From Macrocystis pyrifera (Eukaryota; Sar; Phaeophyceae; Laminariales; Laminariaceae): a stretch of 64,000 bases of DNA. Shown here in pieces: positions 1 through 10,135 of the stretch. The first letter of the stretch is position 1; each line of letters opens with the position of its first letter. Location of the stretch: NCBI GenBank assembly GCA_031763025.1, contig JASSKH010000023.1, positions 1 to 64,000 on the forward strand. Reading direction: 5' to 3'. Position numbers and translations under genes: made by a program. The notes under the pieces are model-generated. The model worked only from the letters and a program-made list of their open reading frames with translations. It had not been told where the DNA came from and ran no database searches.

Positions 1-20
1 CCCTAACCCTAACCCTAACC
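1..20. repeat. Telomere repeat (CCCTAA)n, chromosome end
   Basis: The window opens with 3.3 perfect copies of CCCTAA, read from the end inward, which is the C-rich strand of a TTAGGG-type telomere. It abuts satellite A with no intervening unique sequence. The orientation is right for a left chromosome end; the array is short, so the assembly probably stops inside the telomere. Confidence 0.9.
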
Positions 21-1235
21 TCTGTCTTTTTCATTTTGCAACAGGACGGTTGAACGTTCTTGCGGGGTGGTAACCACAACGAGACTCTTCGTCATGTTTT
101 GGGCGACAAAACCATGTTTATTCTGCGCCTCTCCCGTGGTGCCTCCCGGACAAGCACAACCCACGTTTTTTCAGGCGGATACGGTCTGAAAAAGCGCAGA
201 GGAGGACGCGAAGCGGGCTGCTCTGTCTTTTTCATTTTGCAACAGGACGGATGAACGTTCTTGCCGAGCGGGAACCACAACGACACTCTTCGTCGTGTTT
301 TAGGCGACAAACTGAAGCTAATTCTGCGTCTCTACAGTGGTACCTCCCCGAAAACCCCGAATCACGTTTTTTCATTTTTTCAAGAGAAAATGTAATGAAT
401 ACATCCGAGGTGCAAGGGAAGCGGCTATCGCTTGCTTTTTCCTTCAACACCGGCACGGTGGAACATTCTTGTCGAGCGTGCACCAAAACGATTCCCTTCG
501 CCGTGGTTTGGGCGACAAGAACAAGCTATTTCCGCGTCTCTCCAGTGGTACCTCCCGGACAAACACAACCCACATTTTTACAGGCGGACATGGGCAGAAA
601 ACGACAGTGGAGGACAAGAAGCGGTCAGCATTTGCTTTTCTCTCGCCTACGGGCAAGGGTGGAACGTTCTTGCCGGGCGGGAACCGAGACGAGTCATTTC
701 TTCATGTTTTGGGGGACAAACAAAGCTCATTCCGCGCATCTATCTCCAGTGGTGCCTCGCGGCCGAACACAACCCACGTTTTTTTTCAGGCGGAGACGGT
801 CTGAAAAATCGCAGAGGAGGACGCGAAGCGGGTTCCTCTGTCTTTTTCATTTTGCAACAGGACGGTTGAACGTTCTTGCCGAGCGGGAACCACAACGAGA
901 CTCTTCGTCGTGTTTTAGGCGACAAACTCAAGCTAATTCTGCGTCTCTACAGTGGTACCTCCCCGAAAATCCCGAATCACGTTTTTTCAAGGAAAATGTA
1001 CAGAAAACATCCGAGGTGCAAGGGAAGCGGCTATCGCTTGCTTTTTCCTTCAACACCGGCACGGTGGAACACTCTTGTCGAACATGAATCAAAACGATTC
1101 CCTTCGCCGTGGTTTGGGCGACAAAAACAAGCTATTTCCGCGTCTCTCCAGTGGTACCTCCGGGACAAACACAACCCACATTTTCGCAGGCGGACATGGG
1201 CAGAAAACGACAGAGGAGGACAAGAAGCGGTCAGC
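21..1235. repeat. Subtelomeric satellite A (about 205-bp units, 615-bp higher-order repeat)
   Basis: Units share landmarks such as TCCAGTGGTACCTCC, GGCGACAA and AACGTTCTTGCCGAGCGGG. The phrase beginning TCTGTCTTTTTCATTTTGCA recurs at 21, 222 and 837, so single units are about 201 bp and a three-unit block repeats after 615 bp. Sequence at 222-620 resembles 837-1235 closely. Long open frames here (one of 278 codons) are a by-product of repeat periods near a multiple of three and show no protein family. The array ends in a lone CCCTAA at 1235-1240. Confidence 0.88.
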
Positions 1236-1240
1236 CCTAA

Positions 1241-2480
1241 GAAGGTATTTGGACGTGACTGTGGGGGCATACTTAAGGCGCCATAACTTCCAAAAACACC
1301 TGTAATTTTTGCCGAGACTTGGTGTATGTATTGTTCAAGATTATTCAAAGCGATCAAGGCAATCTCCCAAGGATGATTTTTTCAGGGATCGAAAAGACAG
1401 GCCTACAACCCAGCACTGAAAATGGGCGAACGATTTTTTATTTTTTCATCAAGAAGGTATTTGGATGTGACTGTGGGGGCAAACTTAAGGCGTCATAACT
1501 TCCAAAAACACCGGTAATTTTTGCCGAGACTTGGTGTATGTATTGTTCAGGATGATTCAAAGCGATCAAGGCAATCTCCCAAGGGTGATGTTTTTCAGGG
1601 ATCGAAAAGACAGGCCTATAACCAAGCACTGAAAATGGGCGAACGATTTGTTTTTTTTTTCATCAAGAAGGTATTTGGACGTGACTGTGGGGGCATACTT
1701 AAGGCGTCATAACTTCCAAAAACGCCCATAATTTTTGCCGAGACTTGGTGTATGTATTGTTCAGGATTATTCAAAGCGATCAAGGCAATCTCCCAAGGGT
1801 GATGTTTTTCAGGGATCGAAAAGACAGGCCTATAACCCAGCACTGAAAATGGGCGAACGATTTGTTTTTTTTTTTTTCATCAAGAAAGTATTTGGACGTG
1901 ACTGTGGGGGGATATTTAAGGCGCCATAACTTCCAAAAACACCGATAATTTTTGCCGAGACTTGGTGTATGTATTGTTCAAGATTATTCCAAGCGATCAA
2001 GGCAATCTCCGAAGGGTAATGTTTTTCAGGGATCGAAAAGACAGGCCTATAACCCAGCACTGAAAATGGGCGAACGATTTTTTATTTTTTCATCAAAAAG
2101 GTATTTGGGCGTGACCGTGGGGGCATACTTAAGGCGCCATAACTTCCAAAAACACCGGTAATGTTTGCCGAGACTTGGTGTATGTATTGTTCAAGATTAT
2201 TCAAAGCGATCAAGGCAATCTCCCAAGGGTGATATTTTTCAGGGATCGAAAAGACAGGCCTATAACCCAGCACTGAAAATGGGCGAACGATTTTTTTTAT
2301 TTTTTCATCAAGAAGGTATTTGGACGTGACTGTGGGGGCATACTTACAGCGCCATAACTTCCAAAAACACCGGTAATTTTTGCTGAGACTTGGTGTATGT
2401 ATTGTTCAAGATTATTCAAAGCGATCAAGGCAATCTCCCAAGGGTGATTTTTTTCAGGGATCGAAAAGACACGCCTATAA
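1241..2480. repeat. Subtelomeric satellite B (212-217-bp tandem units)
   Basis: Six units start with GAAGGTATTTGGACGTGACT or a close variant at 1241, 1453, 1667, 1884, 2097 and 2312. Unit lengths are 212-217 bp, and the differences come mostly from a poly-T tract before each unit start. Units are highly similar, which implies recent amplification or gene conversion. The last unit is cut off inside its CCTATAACCC segment, where telomere repeats begin. Confidence 0.92.
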
Positions 2481-2512
2481 CCCTAACCCTAACCCCTAAC
2501 CCTAACCCTAAC
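2478..2512. repeat. Interstitial telomeric repeat block
   Basis: About six CCCTAA units, one expanded to CCCCTAA, in the same orientation as the terminal telomere. The block begins exactly where satellite B reads TATAACCC, which overlaps the telomere repeat, so the junction has microhomology. Right of it the sequence changes to old, diverged satellite-B-like DNA. This looks like a former chromosome end onto which new satellite was added. Confidence 0.85.
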
Positions 2513-3040
2513 GCGTCGTGAATGTGGGGGCACACTGCATAGACTTTATATCTCCCTAAAGCTTCGATAATTTCTACGGAAACTTTGTGTACTTCGAAGT
2601 ATGCGTTGTTCAAGTTATGAAAAACGGATACAGGCAGTCTTCCAGGCCTGGATATTTTAGGATGCTTCGAAAAAATCAGGATTATGAACCCAAAACGCCG
2701 AATTCTGTACTGAAACTTGGTGTATGCTTGTTTTTCAAGCTATAGGGAAGGGATGCAGGCTATCGTCCAAGCGTATAACATTTTTGGGACTTCAATCAAT
2801 CAGGATTACAATCCCCAAGGATTCTTTTTCGAAAATGGTGAAAAATCGTGTTGGATTGGTTTTCCATGGCAAAAGGACGTAGTTAATGTGGGGGCATACT
2901 GTAGGCGATTTACGTCCTTCAAACCCCAAAAATTACTACTGAAACTTGGTGTATGAGCTGTTTCAAGGTAATAAAGAAGATATGCGGGCAATCTTCCGAA
3001 CGTGAATATTTTGGGGGCTTCGAAAGTCAGGATTACAACG
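2513..3040. repeat. Diverged, ancient copies of satellite B
   Basis: The landmarks of satellite B recur in order but with heavy divergence: GTGGGGGCATACT, GAAACTTGGTGTATG, GGCAATCTTCC, TTCGAAAGTCAGGATTACAAC. At least two and a half units can be followed (around 2523, 2710 and 2888). They are far less alike than the units at 1241-2480, so they are older. Confidence 0.75.
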
Positions 3041-3181
3041 CACCGTATCATTACATTACGCGCAATAGGCTGCCAACCCAAACACAGTAACCCTATACTG
3101 CCGCCAACATATATTGACGCAATATAACCCTGAAACGTTTCGCTGGGCAATCGACGGACGATATCGTAACGTACTACAATG

Positions 3182-3790
3182 TTCTCCTTCGGGATGTGGG
3201 TAGCGTGAAATTCCGGGGCCGTCGCAAGGCGAAAAGGGAGTCACAGGAAACTGTTCTTGGCGGAAATGGGAGCCACGAATTATCGTGTTGCTCGAAGGAA
3301 AGAGAAATAACTATTAATACTAATAGTAGTCGGCAGGAACTACGTACTACTCTTTCTGTGGTGGATACTACACTACTATACATCCACGCGGTAGCATGGG
3401 TTGACTACTACATATACCGTCACTTTACACCACTACCACTACTAATACTACGCAGATGTGGTTCAGGTAGAAGCAGCATGCACTCTACAAAATTCAGCCT
3501 GCGGCACACTAGTACTACAATAGTACTACTACTACGACTACTAACTATACTACCACTAAGCACTACTACTGCTGACCAAACGTTCGCACAATATACAGAC
3601 AACCTCAGAGACGTCAAATAACCACGGGGTACCATGGATTGGGGTATGACTGCTATATGTAATAGTGTTACTATTATATATACACCACCACCAGTAACAC
3701 GTAGATGCAGTACATTGAAGCACCATGATGAATGAATATCACCACAATACCCACTATTATTGTTTTTCCTATAACACTAAAATATTTATA
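3182..3790 (+). repeat. Dispersed subtelomeric module S1, copy 1
   Basis: Begins CTTCGGGATGTGGGTAGCGTG, then GTCGCAAGGCGAAAAGGGAG and a TACTAC-rich tail that includes GCAGATAGATGT-like and GTAGAAGCAGCATGCACTC segments. The same succession occurs at 29385-29930 and in part at 31010-31205. No protein family is recognised in any frame. It could be a decayed transposable element; no terminal repeats were found. Confidence 0.75.
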
Positions 3791-4078
3791 TGATGTTGCA
3801 ACATGTTGAAACCTTTTCATTTCACAAATATTTATAGCTTGATTGTCAAGTTGAGTGTTGTTGATTTGGTTCTAAGTGTGAATAATTCTTGAGGAGATGA
3901 GCTGCTGCTGTTCTTGCTACTGCTGTTTTTGTTACTGCTGTTGTTTTAGTAGTATGGTTCTAAGTGTGAATAATGCTGCTGTTCTTGCTGCTGCTGCTTT
4001 TGCTACTTCTGTTGTTTTAATGTCTAGATATTATTTGATATGGCTTTTAGTGTAGATTCGAAGGTAGTGTATACGAGA
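3790..4078. repeat. AT-rich module with CTG/TTG trinucleotide tracts, also present in intron 1 of the large gene
   Basis: The segment with GATGTTGCAACATGTTGAAA, TTCACAAATATT, a CTGCTGCTG tract and TATTTGATATGGCTTTTAG has a diverged counterpart at 37300-37500 (GACGTTGCAATATGTTGAAA, TTCACAAATATT, CTGCTGCTGCTTCTGCTGCTG, GTATTTGATATGGCTGG). No gene is visible. Confidence 0.6.
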
Positions 4079-4409
4079 TTTTTTTTTTTTTTTTTTTTTT
4101 ATCCATCACTTTTACTTCCCAGCCCACTCGTAGGAGGTTTTACCCTCGACGATCTTCTGGACAAGCCGTGGTCACAGGTGTCGTCCCTTCTCCCCCCCGG
4201 TACGTGCCTTTAGTTTTTATCGCGCATAGGGTTCAGCATTCCCACTGCTCGTCGATTTTCATCGAATGTACAGCTGACTCACGCTCTCGCGCTTTCTGCT
4301 AATCAATTTTATGCAAGAAAAAGTCCCTACGAGCATGCACTCGGTGAGACTCGAACTCACGAAACTGATTTTGATAGGCTCGCGGACCACCTACCAAGAC
4401 ACCGGGGAC
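4079..4409 (-). mobile_element. tRNA-derived SINE, copy 1 (with poly-A tail)
   Basis: Read on the minus strand, the head resembles the 3' half of a tRNA. It has an RNA polymerase III A-box-like TGTCTTGGTAGGTGG, then about 30 nt later a perfect T-arm (GTGAG stem, TTCGAGT loop, CTCAC stem) that holds the B box. A roughly 220-bp unrelated body follows, ending in a run of 22 A. Two other copies occur (24112-24262 plus strand; 31742-32096 minus strand). The tRNA cloverleaf is not intact, so this is not a working tRNA gene. Confidence 0.8.
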
Positions 4410-5460
4410 GCCGATCGTACTGGCGGATTTTGTTTGAATAATTTTAGCAAGAAATTATATATAGTTCAGAGGTTTACCTGCTTTTGCAGCAAGAAATTGT
4501 TTTGGTTCAGACGTATGTGTGTATCTACAAGTATTTTGCTTTCGGCACTGAGCGAAATGGGTATGTATGTACAAGGATGTGCTCATATTTAATTCTCGTG
4601 TTATTACTGAGGCAAGGGTCGTGTTATTATTGTTGTTTACGAGGTACCTGGTGCGTCGTGATAGATATGCAAAAGGGTTCTGTATGATGTCAGGTCATTG
4701 TGAAAATGTACGTATTGGTACAGCAGTACAGCTGCATCATGGTTATAGGGCACCCGTATGTATGTATGGGGTATAGATGCTTCTCATGTTTTTCATTTTG
4801 TTACTTGTGGTGTTTTGTTGATTATCAAGGCGTGGTCCTATCAGTATTTTGTGTACAAATAAACCAGTATATTTATCACACGGGATGATAGGTGTCGGGA
4901 TAAGGTTTTGAGGGGTGTTGTTGCTGATGCATAGGTATGAGTTGGTATTGAATTTGTAGGAGTTATTACATCTCACATAATTGACATTTCTATACAGCAG
5001 TAAGTAGTATTTTGGTACGGGATGATTTACACGGGATGATTGTGGTTCGGCTTGAAATTCAACCTGGTCCAAGTACGATATGATTTCCAAAGATTTCGTT
5101 CATGAGGAGAGGTCCAATACCTCCTCGGTACTCTGTTCTTATGGTATGTCATACTTCCTGTACGTGTCGTATGTAGGTCCTCCGATGTACGTCCTCAGCT
5201 CGGTGTTCGTGTTGTTAGTTGATGGCCGGTAGTCCCGATGTGGCATGCGTATGGTGAATATCGCAAGTGTGCAATGATGACTTCTCCTGCTCTTGATATA
5301 TACCAGTACGAGACTTTCTTGTAGAAAGAGATGATGTTCATGCACACACCTGAGATACGATGCAGACGGGCCACAGTAGATAGATGATCGTTTCTGTTTA
5401 GCAGCAGCGGTCGAGCATACCAAGCGGGTTATATAGTATCAGTGCGCATACTGATTATTT
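4410..5460. other. AT-rich sequence without recognised gene
   Basis: This stretch is AT-rich with short open frames only. Small local repeats of GCAAGAAATT (4449, 4489) and tracts rich in GTATGTATG are visible. No domain, RNA gene or mobile-element end was recognised. Confidence 0.5.
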
Positions 5461-5690
5461 AAAATTGTCCTGTTGACCCGGGCAGCATCCAGGGGAGCCG
5501 CTGGCCTATATCGTTGACAAGGAATCACATATAGAATACGCGCGCTCGGTTTATCACAATACTTGTAGTAAAATTAGGTAAAAATGGAATATAGACGAGG
5601 CGTATTACGCAGCTTGCAAAGTTGAGTATCAACTATTTAATCAGTCGAACTCACAGCTGATGTATTTCAAAATTTATAAATTACTAAAAA
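5461..5690 (+). repeat. Dispersed repeat R1, copy 1
   Basis: About 220-bp module running from AAATTGTCCTGTTGACCCGG through CGTATTACGCAGCTTGCAAAG to CGAACTCACAGCTGATGTAT. Further copies are at 27787-28005 (+), 37035-37255 (-, inside intron 1 of the large gene), and as two partial head-to-head pieces near 11145-11490. No inverted terminal repeats were seen, so its class is unknown. Confidence 0.75.
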
Positions 5691-5880
5691 CTTCCATACA
5701 ACGGCGACGTAGCATGCAAGCAAGCGGTGCCATGAGTTGGGGCATGACTACTATATATACTGCTGTTGCCGTTAATGTACACCACTACAACTACTACTCA
5801 GATAGATGTACTGCTGTAGTAAGGATAGAAGCAGCGTGCACGCCACAAACTACCTGATACTATACTACTACGACTATACT
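5690..5880 (+). repeat. Dispersed module, direct repeat of 29930-30050
   Basis: The segment AAAACTTCCATACAACGGCG, GACGTAGCATGCAAG, CAGATAGATGTAC, GTAGAAGCAGCGTGCACGC recurs at 29930-30050 with the same order. It follows R1 here and S1 there. Confidence 0.65.
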
Positions 5881-6097
5881 GATGATTTTGTAAAATGTGC
5901 AGGCTACGTATTATATACGGTTGAGGGCATCTATCTACTGCTGCTTCTATTGGCCAGGTAGAAGCAGTATGCAGAGGTAGACTAACCGAGGGAGCCAGTT
6001 TCGTGTTCACGTACGTGCTCGGTGTGAGGCGTATGGTGTACGTCCAAGGGCTCAGGTAAAACATGTATGACGCTGGACAGCTCGACAGACGTGTATC

Positions 6098-6178
6098 GTA
6101 GCTGCTGCTGTATCTGCTGCCGTATCTGCTGCTGTATCTGCTGCTTTGTATCTGCTGTTTTATCTGCTGCTGCTGAAT
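6098..6178. repeat. CTG-rich microsatellite/minisatellite
   Basis: Repeats of GCTGCTGTATCT with variants, five to six units of 12-15 bp. Reading frames through it give low-complexity peptides (poly-Gln/Ser-like), not a gene. Confidence 0.75.
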
Positions 6179-6359
6179 GAGGTAAATAATAAAAACGGGC
6201 GATTTCAAAATTATTGAGATTTTCAACCCAGAGCAAATTCAGCTGAAGAAATTCTCGTGCTCGTGCGGGATTGATTATTGTTGACTGCTCGCCACGACCG
6301 GGTAGGTTTCCCAGCTATAGCACCGATAAAGTAACACGAGACCACGACCACTCGGTTGC

Positions 6360-6728
6360 TCGACCTGGTGAATGAACACTGCACACACATACTATACGAA
6401 CACTGCTGTTGTACTGCTGCTGCTGTTGTAGTGCGCACCGTGGCTGGGCGTTGCTTTTGAAATACGACAGAAGTTCGTACTAATCGTCGTCCTGCCCCTG
6501 CGCAGCATCCAATTTGTTGCACCTTTCTGGAGATTATGTATATGTTCGTTCCTACTTCCTAGGTCGACAGGAATTACGGCCCACACACACACAAAATGCG
6601 CTATCCGTGGCCGCCACAAAAGGGATAACTTGATGAACGACTGTTGCTTTGCCGTGGCTGCCTGTATAGAGATCTCAACGGACGGTGTGTGATCAGACAC
6701 GATACAGCAGCAGCCACCAACAGACAAA
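6360..6728 (+). repeat. Dispersed module T, copy 1 (about 360 bp)
   Basis: Matches 30378-30740 over its whole length. Shared anchors include CATACTATACGAACAC, CGTCCTGCCCCTGCGCAGCA, CCTACTTCCTAGGTCGACAG and TTGATGAACGACTGTTGC. Divergence is moderate, with indels near CTG tracts. Open frames on both strands do not match a known family. Confidence 0.8.
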
Positions 6729-6850
6729 AATCTTAAAAGTTGAGGGTTCCCATGGGTGGAGCGAATGGTCTGGTGTAAAGAAAACACACGCTGATGAATG
6801 ATGTGAGTGCTCCTTCTCGCCACACATCAAGCGTCAGTCGTCATTTTATT

Positions 6851-7345
6851 CGTTGGGCGCACGTCAGTCGGATTTTTTTTATCGACAATAATTAAGTTAT
6901 AATACGGTATTTGTAGAAGTTCCCCGCGGTTTTGTGGTCGGGGTGGATTCGCGAATGTGGCTGATGGCTCGATTTAGGTGGCTGGCTGTGTGGCAGACCG
7001 GCCGCGGCGTTCTCACCCTTGCTCGACGGGTGCAACGCACAGACCGGGGAATTGAAATATGATCTTAATATACCATATTAGTATTGTATCGCGCGGATGG
7101 AACACGAAAATATTAAAAGAACAGCAGCGTGGTAGGACTTGAAGTACACTCGTTGGACGCACGTGAGTCGGATTTCTTTATCAACAATTTTCAATGTGGT
7201 ATTTCTATATGTTCCCCGCGGTTTTGTGGTCGGGGTGGACTCGTGTGAATCTGGCTGATGGCTCGATTTAGGTGGCTGGTTGTGGCGGACTGGCTGCGGT
7301 GTTCTCATCCTTGCCCGACGGGTGCAACACACACCGAGGTGTGGT
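6851..7345 (+). repeat. Local direct duplication, units about 195 bp with 300-bp spacing
   Basis: The unit at 6851-7048 (CGTTGGGCGCACGTCAGTCG, GTTCCCCGCGGTTTTGTGG, GGCTCGATTTAGGTGGCTGG, GACGGGTGCAACGCACA) is repeated at 7151-7345 with scattered substitutions. The 100 bp between the units is not shared. Confidence 0.8.
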
Positions 7346-7928
7346 CTGGAGGGCTCAGGTTCGAGTGGGACCAGATAGGCGTGGGGTTAGAATGCCTACC
7401 GATACACAAAGACTTGAGGAATAATAAGGGTGGACAGGAGTTTCGTCTCGCTCTCCGGGGCGCAAAAAAACAACAAAAAAATGTCAACCGAGAAAGGGTA
7501 CGCCACGTTTTGGTCATTATAATTGTACTGTCGTAGTTTGTTGTTTCACAATCCACGAATATTCCTTGGATCTTTCCGAGACACTCACCATTGGAGAGCT
7601 CCGAGACGTGTATGGGGTATAATTGGGCAACAATCGGAGGGGAGTAAACAGGAACCGAAAACATACTTTGAATACTTGAGCAGTTCGTCATATTTCGCGA
7701 CAACACGTAGCAGATATATCTCTTTAGCGAGGAAGGCAGGACCATTCATTCTACTGCCATCCGCAATCGCAACAGCAAGCAGTACCCCTCGGTTCTGGAA
7801 GCTGTTGAGCTACAGTAGTACTACAGGCATCTACGGCACACAACGACCCTTGCATGTAAGTGGAAAATCTATCGAAGGTTAAGCATCTCGGGCTAAACGA
7901 TTTCACCCAGCACACGTTCGGTGGTCCC
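7346..7928. other. No recognised feature
   Basis: Open frames of up to 146 codons (minus strand, 7305-7745) are present but show no recognisable domain or splice structure. I see no RNA gene or repeat here. Confidence 0.4.
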
Positions 7929-8012
7929 TTTACAATCTGTGAGCGCGGATCTTCAGGTCGGTAGGCTGCTCAAGTATTTTGGTTCCTGTTGGGATCAAGG
8001 TACGGGCGAAGA

Positions 8013-8054
8013 CCTAACCCAACCCCTAACCCTAACCCTAACTCTGACCCTAAA
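8013..8054. repeat. Telomere-like repeats inside the MITE
   Basis: CCTAACCC, ACCCCTAACCC and CCTAACTCTGACCCTAAACC variants form a degenerate telomeric tract. The other MITE copy has the equivalent TTAGGG run at 53077-53103. The tract is therefore part of the mobile element. Confidence 0.8.
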
Positions 8055-8156
8055 CCTCAGCAAAAACGGGCCAAAGCTGGCCATAAACGCGGCTGCGCCG
8101 CGTTTGCATCGAACCACGATTTTTCTCAATTGTGGACGACGATTCCGAAGTGCAAC

Positions 8157-9412
8157 ACAGGTGGCCACTTGGGTACGTTGCGGGACGTTGTGGCGAAACC
8201 ACAACCTTAACACGTTGCGGCGACAGGAAAAACGTGTACCGCAACGCTTGCGAAACGTAACAAATGCACCTCGATTGTGAGACGTCCTGTCGGGAACTTT
8301 TACTTATATGTGACGGCGTCGTTCGGTTTGGGGATGTTCTTGCATCGATTGTTTGAGTTGTTTTTTTTTCTCTAACACCCATGACCCATTTTTTTTTATT
8401 AATTGTATACTGCTTGTTGCTTGTATGTATGATACTACTACGTTGTTATATGTATGATATATTGACGAAATATAACATGAAATATTGAACGAAGGAAATT
8501 TGGGGCTTGCGGAGGGGTACTGAATCGTTGGCATGATTGAGAAGAAGGAAGGGATGGGGAAGAGGGCCATGAAGTTGACAATGGGTGCAGTTAAACTGCG
8601 AATTGCCGTCTACCAGGTATGTATGTGCAAAATTGATGTTTGCATCGTGCAAGAGGTGAGTTTTGCGTCGATCGCATTTTTTTATCAAAATATTTGTAGT
8701 GATATTTTTGGCAACTTTTCGTTTACTGCAGAACAGACGCGGAATTATTTTTAGAAGTATGAAAAATAGTACAAAACATTCTTCTTCACCGAACGCGGTA
8801 TGTGCCGAAGTTTCACATGTTTTGCTTAATTTTAACGTACGTTTTGGGTGATTTTTGCGTGTAGCGCATGTGCCGCGTACGGTGTCGGTTTTGTGCCGTG
8901 TAAAACAGCGAGGGAGACCAGAAAATGTATACCAGGTATATACAGAAAAAAACATCACATTGTTGACCATACAAGACTTGTCGTGAGTTGACGCAACACA
9001 TGTGTTGTTGTGGACGTATGCACTGCACTTAGTCTATGTTGTCTTCTCCAATTTCATTGTACTTTTTTTCGTGTACATACCAGTTTTCTCCATCAATTTT
9101 GGTATTTTTCGTGTTTCATTTTTTTTGCCCGGATTTCATGATTTTGCTTTGTTTTTGTCGTTTTTCATTTTGTGGTTTGTTTCTCGATTCGATTTCGATT
9201 TTTGTTGTGCTGTCAGCTGTGTAACAAAAAACACAGCACCTTGACCTGGTACGTTTCCGAACCTGAGTACATTGTGACGCCTACATTCGACAATCCGGGG
9301 ACGTCGTGAATGTTCACGTTGGGCAATGATCGACCTTGAGATTTGTGGCTCAAGGTGTTTTTGCTTAAGGTCCACCAGAGTACGCTCTCAAGGTACTCCA
9401 GTGGCCACCTGT
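8157..9412. mobile_element. Nested 1,256-bp element with inverted terminal repeats
   Basis: It begins ACAGGTGGCCACTTGGGTAC (8157-8176) and ends with the inverse of ACAGGTGGCCACTGGAGTAC (9393-9412), 18 of 20 matching, with weaker similarity continuing to about 28 bp. It interrupts the MITE between GAAGTGCAAC and GAAACCTCG, positions that are nearly adjacent in the uninterrupted copy. The longest open frame (174 codons, minus strand 8446-8970) has no recognised transposase motif, so the element is probably non-autonomous. A target duplication is unclear (perhaps GCAAC/GAAAC). Confidence 0.75.
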
Positions 9413-9734
9413 GAAACCTCGCCACGCAATTTTCAAGCCAAAAACACCCCCAAAGCTCCGAGCTCACAGATCGTAAAACCTACTCGGAGGCACGTTCGGG
9501 TAGTTGTTGCTTGTACATACTAAGCGTTGTTGATGCGCACGTTCTGCTCTCGGTCAATATATATTGGCACACCCTCGGCCAACTTTTGCCAAATTGATGT
9601 GTCAAGTTTCTCTGCGCCCTGGCGCTTGAAGCATAGCCGGTGACAATGCTGGAGTATCAGCCAAAGTTGGCTCATATCCTTTCCTTTTCGTGAACTTGGC
9701 CGTGTAATGCAATAATGCAGATTGCCGGCTGTTG

Positions 9735-9848
9735 CCTGAATCACTCTCGAAAACTTGTACGTTTGTGAGGGAGATGGCAGAGCGCAGGCTCCCTGAATCA
9801 CTTTCGAAAACTCGTAGGTTTGTGAGGGAGATGGCAGCGCGCAGGTAA
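9735..9848. repeat. 57-bp tandem duplication
   Basis: CCTGAATCACTCTCGAAAAC...GAGGGAGATGGCAG occurs at 9735 and again at 9792 with a few substitutions. Confidence 0.85.
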
Positions 9849-10135
9849 ATAAAAACATAGGAAGAAGGATAGAGTATATATCCGGATTGCCTCATGAGGG
9901 ATGGATAAAGGAGTCACTATCACGGCCCTGGACAGCGGCAGACCGATATACGGCCGCGAAAAGGAGCACGGTCGCTGCAAACCAATACGGTCTCTTCATA
10001 TTCGACGGGGTGGATGCACTGCAGTATAGGCCGCTGACACCGATTTAAAAAATGAACAAACACTGTAACAGTAGCTGTTATGTCGGTGGATAGCAATGTG
10101 GGAGATCGAAATCAAACCGAAATAGCACACTGCTG

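Larger units (their letters stand above)
7930..9476 (+). mobile_element. MITE-like inverted-terminal-repeat element, copy 1, split by a nested insertion
   Basis: Left end TTACAATCTGTGAGCGCG (7930-7947) and right end CGAGCTCACAGATCGTAA (9459-9476) are near-perfect inverted repeats (16 of 18). With the insertion at 8157-9412 removed the element is about 291 bp and matches the intact 295-bp copy at 52909-53203 in inverse orientation. It carries an internal CCCTAA-rich stretch (about 8013-8054), also in the other copy. It encodes no protein; a non-autonomous DNA transposon is the best guess. Confidence 0.8.

Noticed and set aside
251..1087. 278-codon open frame near the telomere
   Set aside because: It lies wholly in satellite A; the period is close to a multiple of three, so the frame stays open through the repeats. 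No known domain.
1241..2480. CRISPR-like regular array
   Set aside because: Whole 212-217-bp units are repeated with no distinct repeat and spacer parts, and the context is a eukaryotic telomere.
4340..4400. A genuine tRNA gene on the minus strand
   Set aside because: Only the T-arm is well formed; the anticodon and acceptor arms do not pair, and the same head occurs on two other copies with a common body, which fits a SINE.
8446..8970. 174-codon open frame (minus) as transposase of the nested element
   Set aside because: No transposase motif or recognisable catalytic residues; the region is AT-rich and the frame may be open by chance.
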